DNA of 64,000 nt from Aphidius gifuensis (Eukaryota; Arthropoda; Insecta; Hymenoptera; Braconidae), in assembly GCF_014905175.1 (NCBI RefSeq), contig NC_057788.1:22228154-22292153 (forward strand), in the 5' to 3' direction. The notes under the pieces are model-generated. The model saw only the letters and a list, made by a program, of their open reading frames with translations. It searched no databases and was not told the DNA's origin. Positions within the stretch are counted from its first letter, which is position 1, and every line of letters begins with the position of its first letter. The position numbers and the translations under genes were made by a program. Positions 35,316 through 46,700 of the stretch are shown piece by piece.

Positions 35316-38300
35316 TTACAAAAAGTAAAGTAATGAATCAAGATGACTGCTTGGTGCACTATGAATTGATTGTGATACCAAAAATGCAAGTTTATGAGCA
35401 AATTGTACAGGTGCAGGAACTTTAACAGTACCAGACCAATTAAAGTACATGTGCATTAATCGATATGTTAATTGTTGCATTCTATCTGGTGGAAGACCAA
35501 CATTATCATCAATAACACTGAATGATGTTGGTGCAACAGAACCTTGTCTAACAGCTTGTGCAACAACAAAGAAATCATATTTTGTTGGACATGTTATAAC
35601 ATCATCAACAATTGTACCAGGTGGTGGATTACCAATTTGTCCACGATTATCAGCAAATAAACGTGTATTTAATCTCTTGGTAACAACAACATAAGCCATT
35701 TGAATTTCAGTTGGTCCTTTTTGATAAAAATTAGCAACACGTGAACGAATATTTTGAACTTCATGCTCAAATACATATGGTACTTGTCCTTCACCAACAC
35801 CATCTCTGTAGATGACAATTTGTTGTGGAAGAGCATTATTATATTCACGATATTTATGAAGTGCTTTTGTTATATTAACAGCAAGATCATTTGATAATTC
35901 TTCATTACTTGAGTGGAATGAAACTGCTGAGAAATAACGTCCAAAGCTTGAATCAAGTGATGCTACCATTGCACCAAAATCTTTTCCTTTTTGATTTGTA
36001 TCATGACAAACATCAAAACCAATAACCATCAAGCCTTTCATTGGTATTGCAATTGACCAAGGATAACCACCAATTTTACAATTCATTTGTATTGCAACTT
36101 TTGTTGCAATTGACATCATTCTTTTTGGATTAAAACATTTTGATGTTACAACTTGTGATGGTACTGGACGATCAACACAACATTTTTTTTTAATTGCTGA
36201 ATAAATATCACCACGTTGTTTAAAGACAATACAAAATACAATTTGTGGATTTGATTGACTCAATACTTTGTCAAGTTCATTGGTAAATGATTGAGCTGAA
36301 TCATTGCGCATTTCAATATAACGTGGATCTCGCATTTGAAAGTTTTTAAGAGAGCGTTGCATGTTTTGAACAAAACTCTGTAACAAATAATTATATTGTA
36401 ATTAGATAAAGAGCAACTTGATTGAATTTTTTTTATTTTTTATTATTGTTGATGAATAATTAATTGACAAACTTACTCTTGCATCTCTTGCGAGTTTTTC
36501 AGGCACAAGTACAACCCAGTCATTCAATGGTGCAGGTTGTAATAATCCATTATTTCTAAATGCATTTGTCCAATCAGCACCTTGACCAGCACCAACAGAA
36601 TTATTATTAGCAAAAATAATTTTTGCTTCATCCAAAACACGAGCTGGAACAGTGATCAATTCTTTTTCCAATTGTAAATTCCATTGACGGAATTCACTGA
36701 CAACAAGTGGTTCACCATAAAGACGTTTATTAAATGCATTTAATTTTTGAACACGTTGTTGTGCATTAATACGTGTATGCTGAGCCATAGCATCCATGAG
36801 CCTAAAGTCATTTCTCATTGCATCAGTAATACCTGAATAAAAATTATCACAATTAAGCACCAAATATTTTAACTAGATTTTTAATTAAAAAAAAAAAAAA
36901 GAATGATTGATTTTTAAATCAACTGACCTGTTGCACGACAAAGTTCAGGAACTAAATAAACAATTTCAGCTTGACCAGATCGACGATCTTTATCAGTTGT
37001 ACGTGTTACCAACATTGGCTGTGTCATGTTGCGAATATTGATGTTGTATTTGTTACGATAATATTCAGCATAAGAAATTTCACGATTTTCTTTTTTCAAA
37101 TGGAATGTTGATGATGGTTTAGTTTGAAAATCAATATCTTCAACTCTATATGTGTTGTTGTTGTATTCTGTCAATACAGTTGTTCCAATGACATCAGCTT
37201 TACATGCAGCCTAAAAATAAATATAAAAACAAATATTAATACTATTTTAATAAATATAATATTTATAAAATTTTACAAGATTAATAAATAATTTAAATGA
37301 GAGTAATTAAAACAAGACAATGTAATAAAAATATATACCTGAAAATCTCCACCACCTTTTTCTTCTCTAATACGATTCATGATGTTAAGTAAATTTTCTT
37401 GTCTCATAACTTTGTGTGTTATTTCACAACACATCAAAAGATCTTGTTCATGCTGACGAATTGATGTTATATATCCTGGCCACAGCTCAAAATGATGTTC
37501 ACGAATTTCAACTTTAGCATGTGGATCAAAAAAGTTTCTTCCAACAAGTTGTAATTTCAAATGTGACAAACATTTTCTCATTAAAACATTGTAAAATTGA
37601 AGATAATGAGGATCTCCTTTTTCCAATGTACCAGTTAATTTAACAATTATACGCATTTGTACACCATCTGATTGACGTGTACTTGTAAATTCAGAAACAT
37701 CATTTGCCAAACGAGCACACAAATAAAGTGATGTTCCATCAAACATGTAACCACCCAATTTTTCTCTGTGAAGACCCAATAAACCTTTTCTAACAAATGT
37801 ACGGTCTTCTTCTGGTTGAATATCAACGTGGTACTGATAAAGGCACCAGTCTGGTGCTGCTGTCAGCTTGAAATAATTTGAACGGAAATTAAAAGGTTTT
37901 CCAGATGAACCTTTTTTTGATTCCAGCCATTGTGATGGACGAGTAACTGGATCCAATTGACGTCTACCACGCATTGCACCACGTCCAGGTGGTGCTCCAG
38001 CAGCTGCACCACTATCTTCTGGTGTTCCTGACACTTGAATTGATCGTTGAGCTTCTGTTGACAATGTACTGTCAATTGAAGTTGAACGTTGATAAATTGG
38101 TGGTCCAGCTGCTCTGACTGAACGTCCAATACTAGCTCTTGGAGCCATTGCTGGATATTGTTCAGTTGATGATGCTGCTGCTGCTGCTGGTGGTTCTGCT
38201 CCTGGACGACGAGCAGCCCATTGTCCTTGAAGAGCTGGTCCTGGTGCAGCATGAGGACCTGATTGTGGTGGACCTTGTCTTGGTGCTTCGGTCTGAGGGG

Positions 38301-38346
38301 GACGAGTACGTGCACGTCCTCTGCTTCTACCTCTTCCAGTATCCAT
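35316..38346 (-). CDS. Piwi-clade Argonaute (Piwi/Aubergine/Siwi-like)
   Basis: Four minus-strand exons (38346-37339, 37210-36928, 36832-36477, 36377-35316), all in phase, give 902 aa. The N-terminus is rich in RG/GR (MDTGRGRSRGRAR), the usual target of arginine methylation and Tudor-protein binding. A PAZ domain spans ~270-420 and a MID region follows. The PIWI domain has the slicer residues in context: GFDVCHD, SSNEEL (glutamate finger region), YRDGVGEG and PVQFAHKLAF, consistent with an active DEDH tetrad. The protein ends in YFL as Argonautes do. Piwi proteins use piRNAs to silence transposons in the germline. The RG-rich N-terminus and slicer motif point to the Aub/Siwi type, but nuclear Piwi function cannot be excluded. 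Confidence 0.95.
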
Positions 38347-39670
38347 GTCTTTTTTTTTTACTTTTCAAGACTTGACAAAATCTATCATAAAAAAAAAAAA
38401 AATTATTGGTTGGATTTTTTTTTTTTATGTGATGCGTGAAAACAAAGGAAACACATCAAGACCATTAAATAATTTTTAATTCAAGTGTACCCCTTTTGCC
38501 TTTGTATATATTTTGTTTTGAAAAAAAAAAAAAAATAAAAAAAATAAAAGAAATAACGAAAAAATGTTTACACTAAGATAAAGTAAGAAATAAACTCTTA
38601 AAATATATATTTTTTTTTCTGAGAAATTCAAGTCTGTGAGATTAATATATATATATATTTTTTTTTTCTTTTTTTTCTCTCGAGACAAAGGAAAGAAGAA
38701 ATGTGACTTATACCCAACAAAATTAAAATCAGATAAAATAGAAAAATCACTATTAAAAACAGCCTAAAATTCTACACAATGATTTTTTTTTTTAATAATA
38801 AATTAATGAGTCAATTATATAATAAATTAATTAATAAAAAATAAAAACTCTTGTTAAGACCTGTTGAAGCACGTTGTCAACCCGGCGAACCAATTTGCGC
38901 GTCACTTGTTAACCGGCTTTTTTTTGTCTTAAAACTTTTTAATTATATTAATCACACAATTTATTTTAATTCTACAATATATAATTAATTTATTATAAAT
39001 AATAAAATTAATAATTATGCTGTTAAACTATTTTTTTTCTTTGATTTATTTTAATTATGACGGGGGGTTGACGCGCTCGTAGAAGACAAAAGAAATTTTA
39101 TACGAAAAATTAACCATCAAACTGAATGAAAAATTATCAATAAAATAAAACAATAATAATTGATATTACTTACCAATTAATTGATGATAATTATTCAATA
39201 ATTTAATTGACTTGTTTGCTATTTTTTAACCGCGATTTAATTAGATTTACGAGTGCGAAATGATAGGCGACGAAGAGCGACCATCATCGATCAAAAGCCA
39301 CGGTAAAAAGAACGGGAGAGGCGATAAGGGGAAACAAAGAGGGACAAAATAATAGAGGGGGCAAGAAAGAGAAAACACGGGGAACAACGGGGAAGCTAAT
39401 TATCGGAAAAATCCGTTAATCATCGACTTTATTCGGCTAATAATAATAACAGTAATATTAAAATAAATTAAATAAATAATCGTAAATAATTATTTATCAT
39501 TTGATTTTTATAAAAAAATAATAATTGATAATATGTCATTTACATCAAGGTTAATATTAATCCTAGAAAATAGATTAAAAATAGCTGATAAGATTATAAG
39601 TATTTTGATAATAAAATATACCTGAATTGTTAGTTGCACTTTTAAAAAACAATAACAAAAAATATTAATA
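38347..39670. promoter_or_regulatory. Divergent upstream region of Piwi and thyroglobulin-type gene
   Basis: 1.3 kb between head-to-head genes. It holds long A/T runs and two GC-richer patches: 38865-38930 and a purine-rich 39285-39410 (GGGAGAGGCGATAAGGGG nearby). The latter are candidate promoters or 5'-UTR exons of Piwi. No ORF was recognised. Confidence 0.45.
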
Positions 39671-41062
39671 ATGCAATTATTTGAATTATTTATATTTTTA
39701 ATAATTTTTAAAACAACAATTTGTACTGATTGTCAAGAATCAGTAGGTGAGTTAAAAAATAAATTAATAATTTTTATTTTTTTATAATTAATGTATATAT
39801 TTATTATTTTAGGTATCAATGAAAACTGCAAATGTTCAAAGTGTCTTCCAGGATTAATTTGTTCACCGGATGATATTTGTGTTATTGATAAAGGTATTTG
39901 TTAATATATAGCATCAACAAATTTATTTTTTATAAAAGAATATTGATGATGTTTTGACTTCAGGTACTTGTGAGTCACAAAAATGGGAAGAACCAAGAGG
40001 ATTATGGACACCTTGCTGTGATAAGGATACAGGTGATTATTGTCCAAGACAATGTAAAGGAGAATACAGAACAGGACGTTGCTTTTGTTATAATTCAAAA
40101 GGTTCAAGAATTTTTGGATCAGCATGGTGGAAAGATGCTGCCAATATGACATGTGGTATGATAAATTAAACAACGAAAAATATAATTAAAATGCTAATGT
40201 GTTAATTATTTTATCATAAGCTTGTAGCAGAAAAAGAGAAGAGTTAAAAAATTCAAGACCAGATTTATCAATTCATTGTACTGAAAATGGTAATTATGAT
40301 GAGCTCCAATGTGATAATGGATTATGCTGGTGTGTTGTACCTGAAACTGGAAAACTTGTTGAAAAAGTTTATCCAGAATCTATGATGAAATTACTTCCAT
40401 GTTGTAAGCTTTAAAATATTCAAAATATTATTTAACAATTTATAAATTTTAATTGTTTTACATTTAGATAATGAGACAAAAGTTGGTAGTCAATATTTAC
40501 GACAATGTGAAAGTAAAAAAATTTCAAGAGCTGAAATACTTGATAAATTAAAAAAACATGGTAGACCTTTTGCACATATTGATGATGCTTTTTGTGATGG
40601 TGATGGAAGCTATGGTGTCTACAAGCTCAGTAAAAAAGTGTAAAATATAAATTACTTATATTATTTATTACAACCCAGAAAATTATTTAATATTTTTTAA
40701 AATTAATTACAGTGTTTTTTGTACTTGGAAAGATTCAAGTAGACTTGATAATTACCAAAGTACAACTGCAAATATTCTCTCCATGAATTGTAGTAAGTAT
40801 TTATTAATTTTTTTTGATAATTAATTATTAAAAATTGAATTAATTAAATTATGTATTGACAGATTGTGCACGAGACATGAGAATATATCAAGAAAATAAA
40901 ATGAGCTTGTTGTTGAGCTGTGAAGGAAATGGAAATTATGAAAAATTACAAACAAGTAATGGTTATCCTTTTTGTGTGGATGACGATGGTTATGCAACAA
41001 CTCCTCTTGGACCTTTTGGAGAAACATGTGACTGTAATAGAAGAAATTGTTCACTATCATAA
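39671..41062 (+). CDS. Secreted thyroglobulin type-1 repeat protein
   Basis: Seven small exons (39671-39746, 39813-39893, 39964-40155, 40221-40403, 40468-40639, 40713-40792, 40863-41062), each in phase, give 327 aa. Residues 1-19 are a signal peptide. A short Cys-rich start (CKCSKCLPGLICSPDDIC) is followed by Cys-rich modules, of which CTENGNYDELQCDNGLCWCV is a classic thyroglobulin type-1 motif; a diverged copy lies near the end (CEGNGNYEKLQTSNGYPFCV). Such domains often inhibit cysteine or aspartic proteases outside the cell. Similar insect genes are usually named by distant similarity to spider ctenitoxin; nothing here shows toxicity. Developmental, digestive or venom roles are all possible. 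It is transcribed divergently from Piwi. Confidence 0.82.
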
Positions 41063-42030
41063 TTAAGGTACATAAATAATTTATTAACAAAATTTTAATG
41101 TTCTAGTTATTTCGATACTCGTGTCAATGTCAAGCAATGATAAATCTATATACTTTTACCTTGAATTTATAAATTTCCTTTTAAAGTAATTGCTGATACG
41201 ATAATTAAAAATTAATGATGTTAAAATTTCGTTTGTTGATTTTTTTAAATATTAAAGGATCGTAATTAAGTTAGTGTATAGCATAACAAGTGCATATACA
41301 AAGAGACAAAATAAACATACGTCCTTGTTTTATAATTAGTTTATTCAGGTGATACAATACATTAACATCCTTATTTATAATTTATATATGCGTAGGAAAT
41401 ATAACGCAATTACTAACGTTCTTTGGCCACAAAGTGGTCTATGTACCAACATTAATTACATCAATATCACTCAAATTTTCTACAAGATAATTTAATAATC
41501 TGTAAACTATATAGAAACTCATTTTCTCTCATTTTTTTTCTAATGAAAATTTCAAGGATTTTTCGTTATACTCATGCAATTGAAATAACAAGAATTTTTC
41601 TTTTCAAGTTTTTTGATATATTGCCCATTTATTTTCCATAAATACAGATTGTTTTTTAACATTTTTCATATAATTTTTTCATTAACATACATTTATTTCA
41701 TAAATATTTGATATATATTTTTATTTTGAATTAATGAATTTAAAATATAATTTCACAATAACATTTATCATAAACATTTTATATATATTTTTCTTTTAAC
41801 ATCAATTTTTCAACGCACATATATATTGATTAAATCATCATTAATTTTCATAATATATTTTTTAAATTACATTTATTATTAATTTCCAAAATCAGAAAAA
41901 AATAAAAATACATATAATTAATAATTTAAAAAAAATAAATAAACATAAAACAAACATATAAATAAACAAAAAATGCAAAAATTAAATAAACATAAACAAC
42001 AATATAACATATATGTATCTAGTGTTAATA
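41063..42030. other. Convergent 3' flanks, no gene seen
   Basis: 970 bp between the stops of the thyroglobulin-type gene and the second MATH-BTB gene. AT-rich, with repeated AATATTT/ATATATTT words in 41600-41900 but no clear unit. Confidence 0.55.
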
Positions 42031-43035
42031 TCAATTCTCATATGATTCAACATGAAGATCATGCATTTGTATAAAATGCATAACTTGTGATTTTAATGTT
42101 TCAGCATTACTACAATGTGCAGTTATCAATATTTTAGCAGCATTTGTTATTGTTAATTTATCTAAAATCATCATTTCACATATATATTTAAGTTCCATCA
42201 AACGATATTTATCAGCAGCAATAATTAAATCATCAAGATTATCATTGATACGAGGTGCATTATTTGTATAAATATATTCCAATAACTGATTAAATACATT
42301 GACTTTAATATCAGTTATTTGAATGACATATTCACGACTATTTTCAATCAATTGATTTTCAAAAATTTGTTGAAATATTGATGAACGTGAACCAAGAATA
42401 AATTTATGTGCATGAATAATAATACCATCAACATTAAATACAACATCAGTAAATTTTCTTTCACATTTTAGTGCATGGTTATTATTACTTGCAGCATAAT
42501 GTTGTGATGTTAAAGGATGTATCATAAGTGTTTGTTGATGTATTATTGCCTTGATGACAATATTGCAATTAATAATGAGTATATTTTGTGGAAATATCTC
42601 ATGTGGTGCTTCACATAAATCATACAGAGTCATGATTCTAATGTAATTATTATTGTCAGGATAACATTCTTCAATGCAAATATCATCAAGATGAATTGGT
42701 CTTCTTCTACCAATAAATACATTCATGGAAATAATACCAGATAAAAAATCCATTGGCATTTCATCGTATGATTTTTGAGTTAATTTGATAGCCATCAACA
42801 TAAATGTCGGTTTATGCATATCACCACGAGGATATAATTCAAGATACCATTGGTCCTGTTGATCATCACGAAATGAAAAACGTGATGATTCAAGAATACA
42901 ACCAGTACGACTGGTATTAAACATTTCACGAAAATTTAAAATTTTCCATTCGTAATGAAGATGAATTTCTTGAAATGATGTTTCACCAGATATATGCATT
43001 GAGCTTGATGGTGGATGCTCCAATTGAACAGCCAT
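42031..43035 (-). CDS. MATH-BTB protein, speckle-type POZ-like (second)
   Basis: Single coding exon on the minus strand, 334 aa. The MATH domain is at ~25-155 (LHYEWKILNFREMF). The BTB/POZ domain is at ~188-290 (ERKFTDVVFNV, AHKFILGSRSSIFQQIF, LLEYIYTNNAP, LIIAADKYRLMELK), with a short BACK-like tail. It is a predicted Cullin-3 adaptor for ubiquitination. It shares only the domain plan with the gene at 9844, and the MATH part is diverged. A 5'-UTR intron is likely: donor AAG|GTAAAT near 43227 and acceptor TTTTTAAG near 43053. The gene is head-to-head with mitoguardin. Confidence 0.88.
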   Translation of the reverse strand: MAVQLEHPPSSSMHISGETSFQEIHLHYEWKILNFREMFNTSRTGCILESSRFSFRDDQQDQWYLELYPRGDMHKPTFMLMAIKLTQKSYDEMPMDFLSGIISMNVFIGRRRPIHLDDICIEECYPDNNNYIRIMTLYDLCEAPHEIFPQNILIINCNIVIKAIIHQQTLMIHPLTSQHYAASNNNHALKCERKFTDVVFNVDGIIIHAHKFILGSRSSIFQQIFENQLIENSREYVIQITDIKVNVFNQLLEYIYTNNAPRINDNLDDLIIAADKYRLMELKYICEMMILDKLTITNAAKILITAHCSNAETLKSQVMHFIQMHDLHVESYEN

Positions 43036-43785
43036 TATTACGAATAATCTTAAAAATTAAAATTTAATTTTTCTTTATATTTTTTTTATTTAAAAAATAA
43101 TGACAAAATATTTTTTTTTTTTGATTAATTAGTAATTTTTAGTTTTAGAAATTTAATTATATTTTTGTAAATAAATAGTACTGCTATTAGGATTGAAAAT
43201 AAATTAATAATAAAAAATTATTTACCTTCTTAGCAGGTGATGAATTACAGGAACAATTTTCACTTGATTAAATTACTAATTATTTAGCTAAATATTGATT
43301 ATAATAAATAAATTATTTTAATATTGATAAATTGGTTTATTTTTAAATACTTAAATAATATTTTTAAATAAGAATTATTATTATTTTTGATAATTAACAA
43401 TGCTTTTATATTTTATGTTTAATTTTAAAATCAATCTTTTAAATTGGCTATGAATTGTTAGAAGCTTGCACGAGCTTGAACGATGCTGAAGCAGATTTGA
43501 ATTGAAGCCTGATGAAGCTCATCATCAAGACCGAAAATTTTTTAAATGGTTTATTATTATTATTATTTTATTATTGTTGCCAACAAGATAACAAAAAATA
43601 TCTAGATGCTGCCTTTGCCAGTGTTACCAAACTGCAAACATAAAAAAACCGTTGGCTGGAGAGAAAAAGAGAGAGAGAGACGAGAAAGAGAGAACAAAAA
43701 AAGTTTACACACGAGACACGGCACACATTATTTACGTTATTATAAAATAAATAATAACAAAATAAAATATCCAATTAATTTGACA
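43036..43785. promoter_or_regulatory. Divergent promoter region of MATH-BTB 2 and mitoguardin
   Basis: 750 bp containing the 5'-UTR intron of the MATH-BTB gene (about 43053-43226), a GC-richer patch at 43450-43530 and a GA-rich tract at 43659-43694 (GAGAGAGAGACGAGAAAGAG) just upstream of the mitoguardin start. GA tracts also mark the PRPF40/HROB region and, as CT, the P5CDh upstream region. Confidence 0.5.
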
Positions 43786-46700
43786 ATGTCAATGATTGAT
43801 GCTCAATATTTTTTAAAACAATTATTCAATCGTTGTACAAGTGTCAAATTACCAGCAATGAGTTTATCAAAATCCCAAAAGGTAAATAAATCATTTTAAC
43901 AAATCTAAATAAAGGTTAGAATATAATATATTTTTTATCAACAATAGTATTTATTTATGAATGAAATAGTAATAATTATTTAATAATTTTAGATTGTTAT
44001 AATATGCTTGGCAAGTGGAACATTATTGCTAAGTGGATTAGCACAATATTTAAAAAGAAAACGACGACCACCACATCCAACAAATCGTAAATTTACTCGT
44101 GATTTGAGACAACGTTTATTAAGTGCTAAACCATCAAATTTTGGTTAATATTTATAATATTAATATTGATTAATTGTCTTTTTAGTATTGTTAATTATTT
44201 TTTGTTAAATAATTTAGATGCAGTGTCACAAGTATCCTGGGCAAAAAGAAGTGAGGCAAGTTCTAGGAGTCATGTCAGTGACAGAGCCAGTCTTGCTTCA
44301 TCAATATCTGGAGGACCTGATGGTGATGTAAGACTGACACCACAACAATATGGCGTTTTAGGTGAGTTAATATTTATATTTTTTAATTGACAACTTGTTA
44401 TAATCATCAATTCAACATTTGCAATCATTTAACAATCGAAATAATTACTAAAACATTTTATTCAATTGAATTTAATTAAAAAAATAGTATTATTTTATTT
44501 TTTATTGACTATAAAAAGACAAGATAAACTTGAATAATTAATATCTCGGTATTGTCAATGAGAAAATTTAATTTTTTTTGATAGTTTAAAATAAAACACA
44601 TGATTTATTTAGCATAGCTTTTATTATCATCAATAACATAAACGACAAATGATAAAAAAAATAATAATTTTTGAAAGCGAATATTAATTATTTTTGAATA
44701 ATAACTCAGTCAATTAAATTGCATAGTAGGTACACATAGATATCATTGAAATTATTGCTGAAAAAATGATTATGTTTTTTTTTTTTTTGAAAATAATTAA
44801 CTCAATTGAGTTAAATTTTTGTCATAATAATATTTAGATATTTTTTTTTCCTAAAATTTTAAGGATAAAAAGCTCGTTAGACATTCCCAGCAAATTTTTA
44901 ATTAAGCACTAATTGTTAATTGTACTGGATAATGTAATTTTTTTTTTTTTTCTTTCATCGCTCCTTAACACACCCAAAATCAACATATTTATTTCAATTA
45001 CAATTATCTTTTTATAATGTGCATTAGCATGGCTAACATGTCAATAATAGCTTGACATTAATTAAATAATAATTAAATACCAACAAAGAAAAAAAAAAAA
45101 TTATTAATACATCAGTAAATATAATTATCAACATAAATTTAAAAAAATAATTATTCACAATAATATTACGTAAATTAAAAAAATTAATTAAATTAGGTTC
45201 ACTAGCCCCAATTTAATTTTACAAATTTAATTAATTCTTTTTTTCAATCTTACATTCTAATGTTCATTATTATTTTTATTTTTTTATCTTTTCTATAAAT
45301 ATTACAAGTCTTGATTGTATTCCAATCTCCAAAAATATAATGTAGCATTTTTTTTTTTTCTTTTATACTTACATAGCTTTTTTTTTTTTTTTGTCTCATT
45401 ATTTTTTTTTTTTTGTTAATAAATCATTTCTCTTTTACGTAGCTTTTATAATTTACATTCTTGGAAATATATATATTATACATTTTTATAATCCAAGATT
45501 AAAAATACTTGCTGGCAATAATGAGAAATTAAAAAAAAATAAATATATATATTTTTATTAATTATTATAAATGCTAAATAATTTGTCATTTTTTTTTCTT
45601 TTTAAATTGATTGATTATCGGTATTTAAAAGTACAATCAAATCGTCAATATATATTTTTTCTAAATGGAATATTTTTTTTTTTTTTTTGAATTTATATAT
45701 GTTAATTTAATTCTCTTCAGTATTTTTTAAACGTGGAACATATATTATCTGGCTCTTGTACTCAACGTTCAGTAAAGACTAGCTCAATATATTATTTATT
45801 TTCTTACTGTGCTATTATTTTTTTTATTATTTTTTTCTTCTCGTCATAAAAATTGAAAATACATTAAACCATGAGAGGGCATAAATTATTTTTTAAAGAG
45901 GCCACCTTATCGAAAGGCAAGCTGGACATGACTGTGGTTATTAAATTTAATATAATCACATTTCCAATAATTATCATTGTGTCATAAACCTTGGCAATAC
46001 CACGTATACAATATTATAATAATTTTTTTTATCAATCTTTCTAAATAAACAAATAGGTTTTTTTTTGGGAAAAGAAATGTCTAGACTGTCGGTTTACATC
46101 GAATAAATTTTTTCTACATTTTTTTGTTGTTTTTTTTTTTTTTTTTAATTAAATAGATAATATTCACGTAATTCTGTAAAGACTAAGAAAAATCATTGAC
46201 AATAAAATAATAGGAAGACAAAGTGTCATATTATTACCAGCTGAATCATCATCATTATTTTTATATGGCGATGGAGGTTCATTGTTACTCTGGGGATTGG
46301 GATTATTGTTATGTACTGAATTTTCATCAGTATCAACTTTGAGTGTTGTTGATGATGATGATGATGATAATGGTCTTATTGTTGGTGGTGTAATAACACT
46401 TGATTGTTTAGTTGTTTTGATTGTTGTTGGTATTGTTGTTGGAATTGTTGTTGGTGGTGGTAATGTTGTTGGTACAATACTCATATTACTTAAATAATAT
46501 CTTGGACCAGCTTCAGGTATAAAATTCATTAATGTTTCTTCTCTACGTATACCACTTATTTCACGTGTTGTAGTTTCACCATCTTCATAGTGTGACACTA
46601 GTTGTCCAGTATAAGGTATCTCGTAGTCTGTATAATTTGCTTTCAATGTTAAATTAACAGCTGTACCTGGTTCCAAATAAATTTCAACCCTGTTGATAAA

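Noticed and set aside
38139..38375. Plus-strand Leu/Val-rich ORF over the Piwi N-terminus
   Set aside because: Shadow of the RG/Pro-rich coding sequence on the other strand.
39671..41062. Thyroglobulin-type gene as a venom toxin
   Set aside because: Names by distant similarity to spider ctenitoxin exist, but nothing in the sequence shows toxicity; annotated only as a secreted thyroglobulin type-1 protein.
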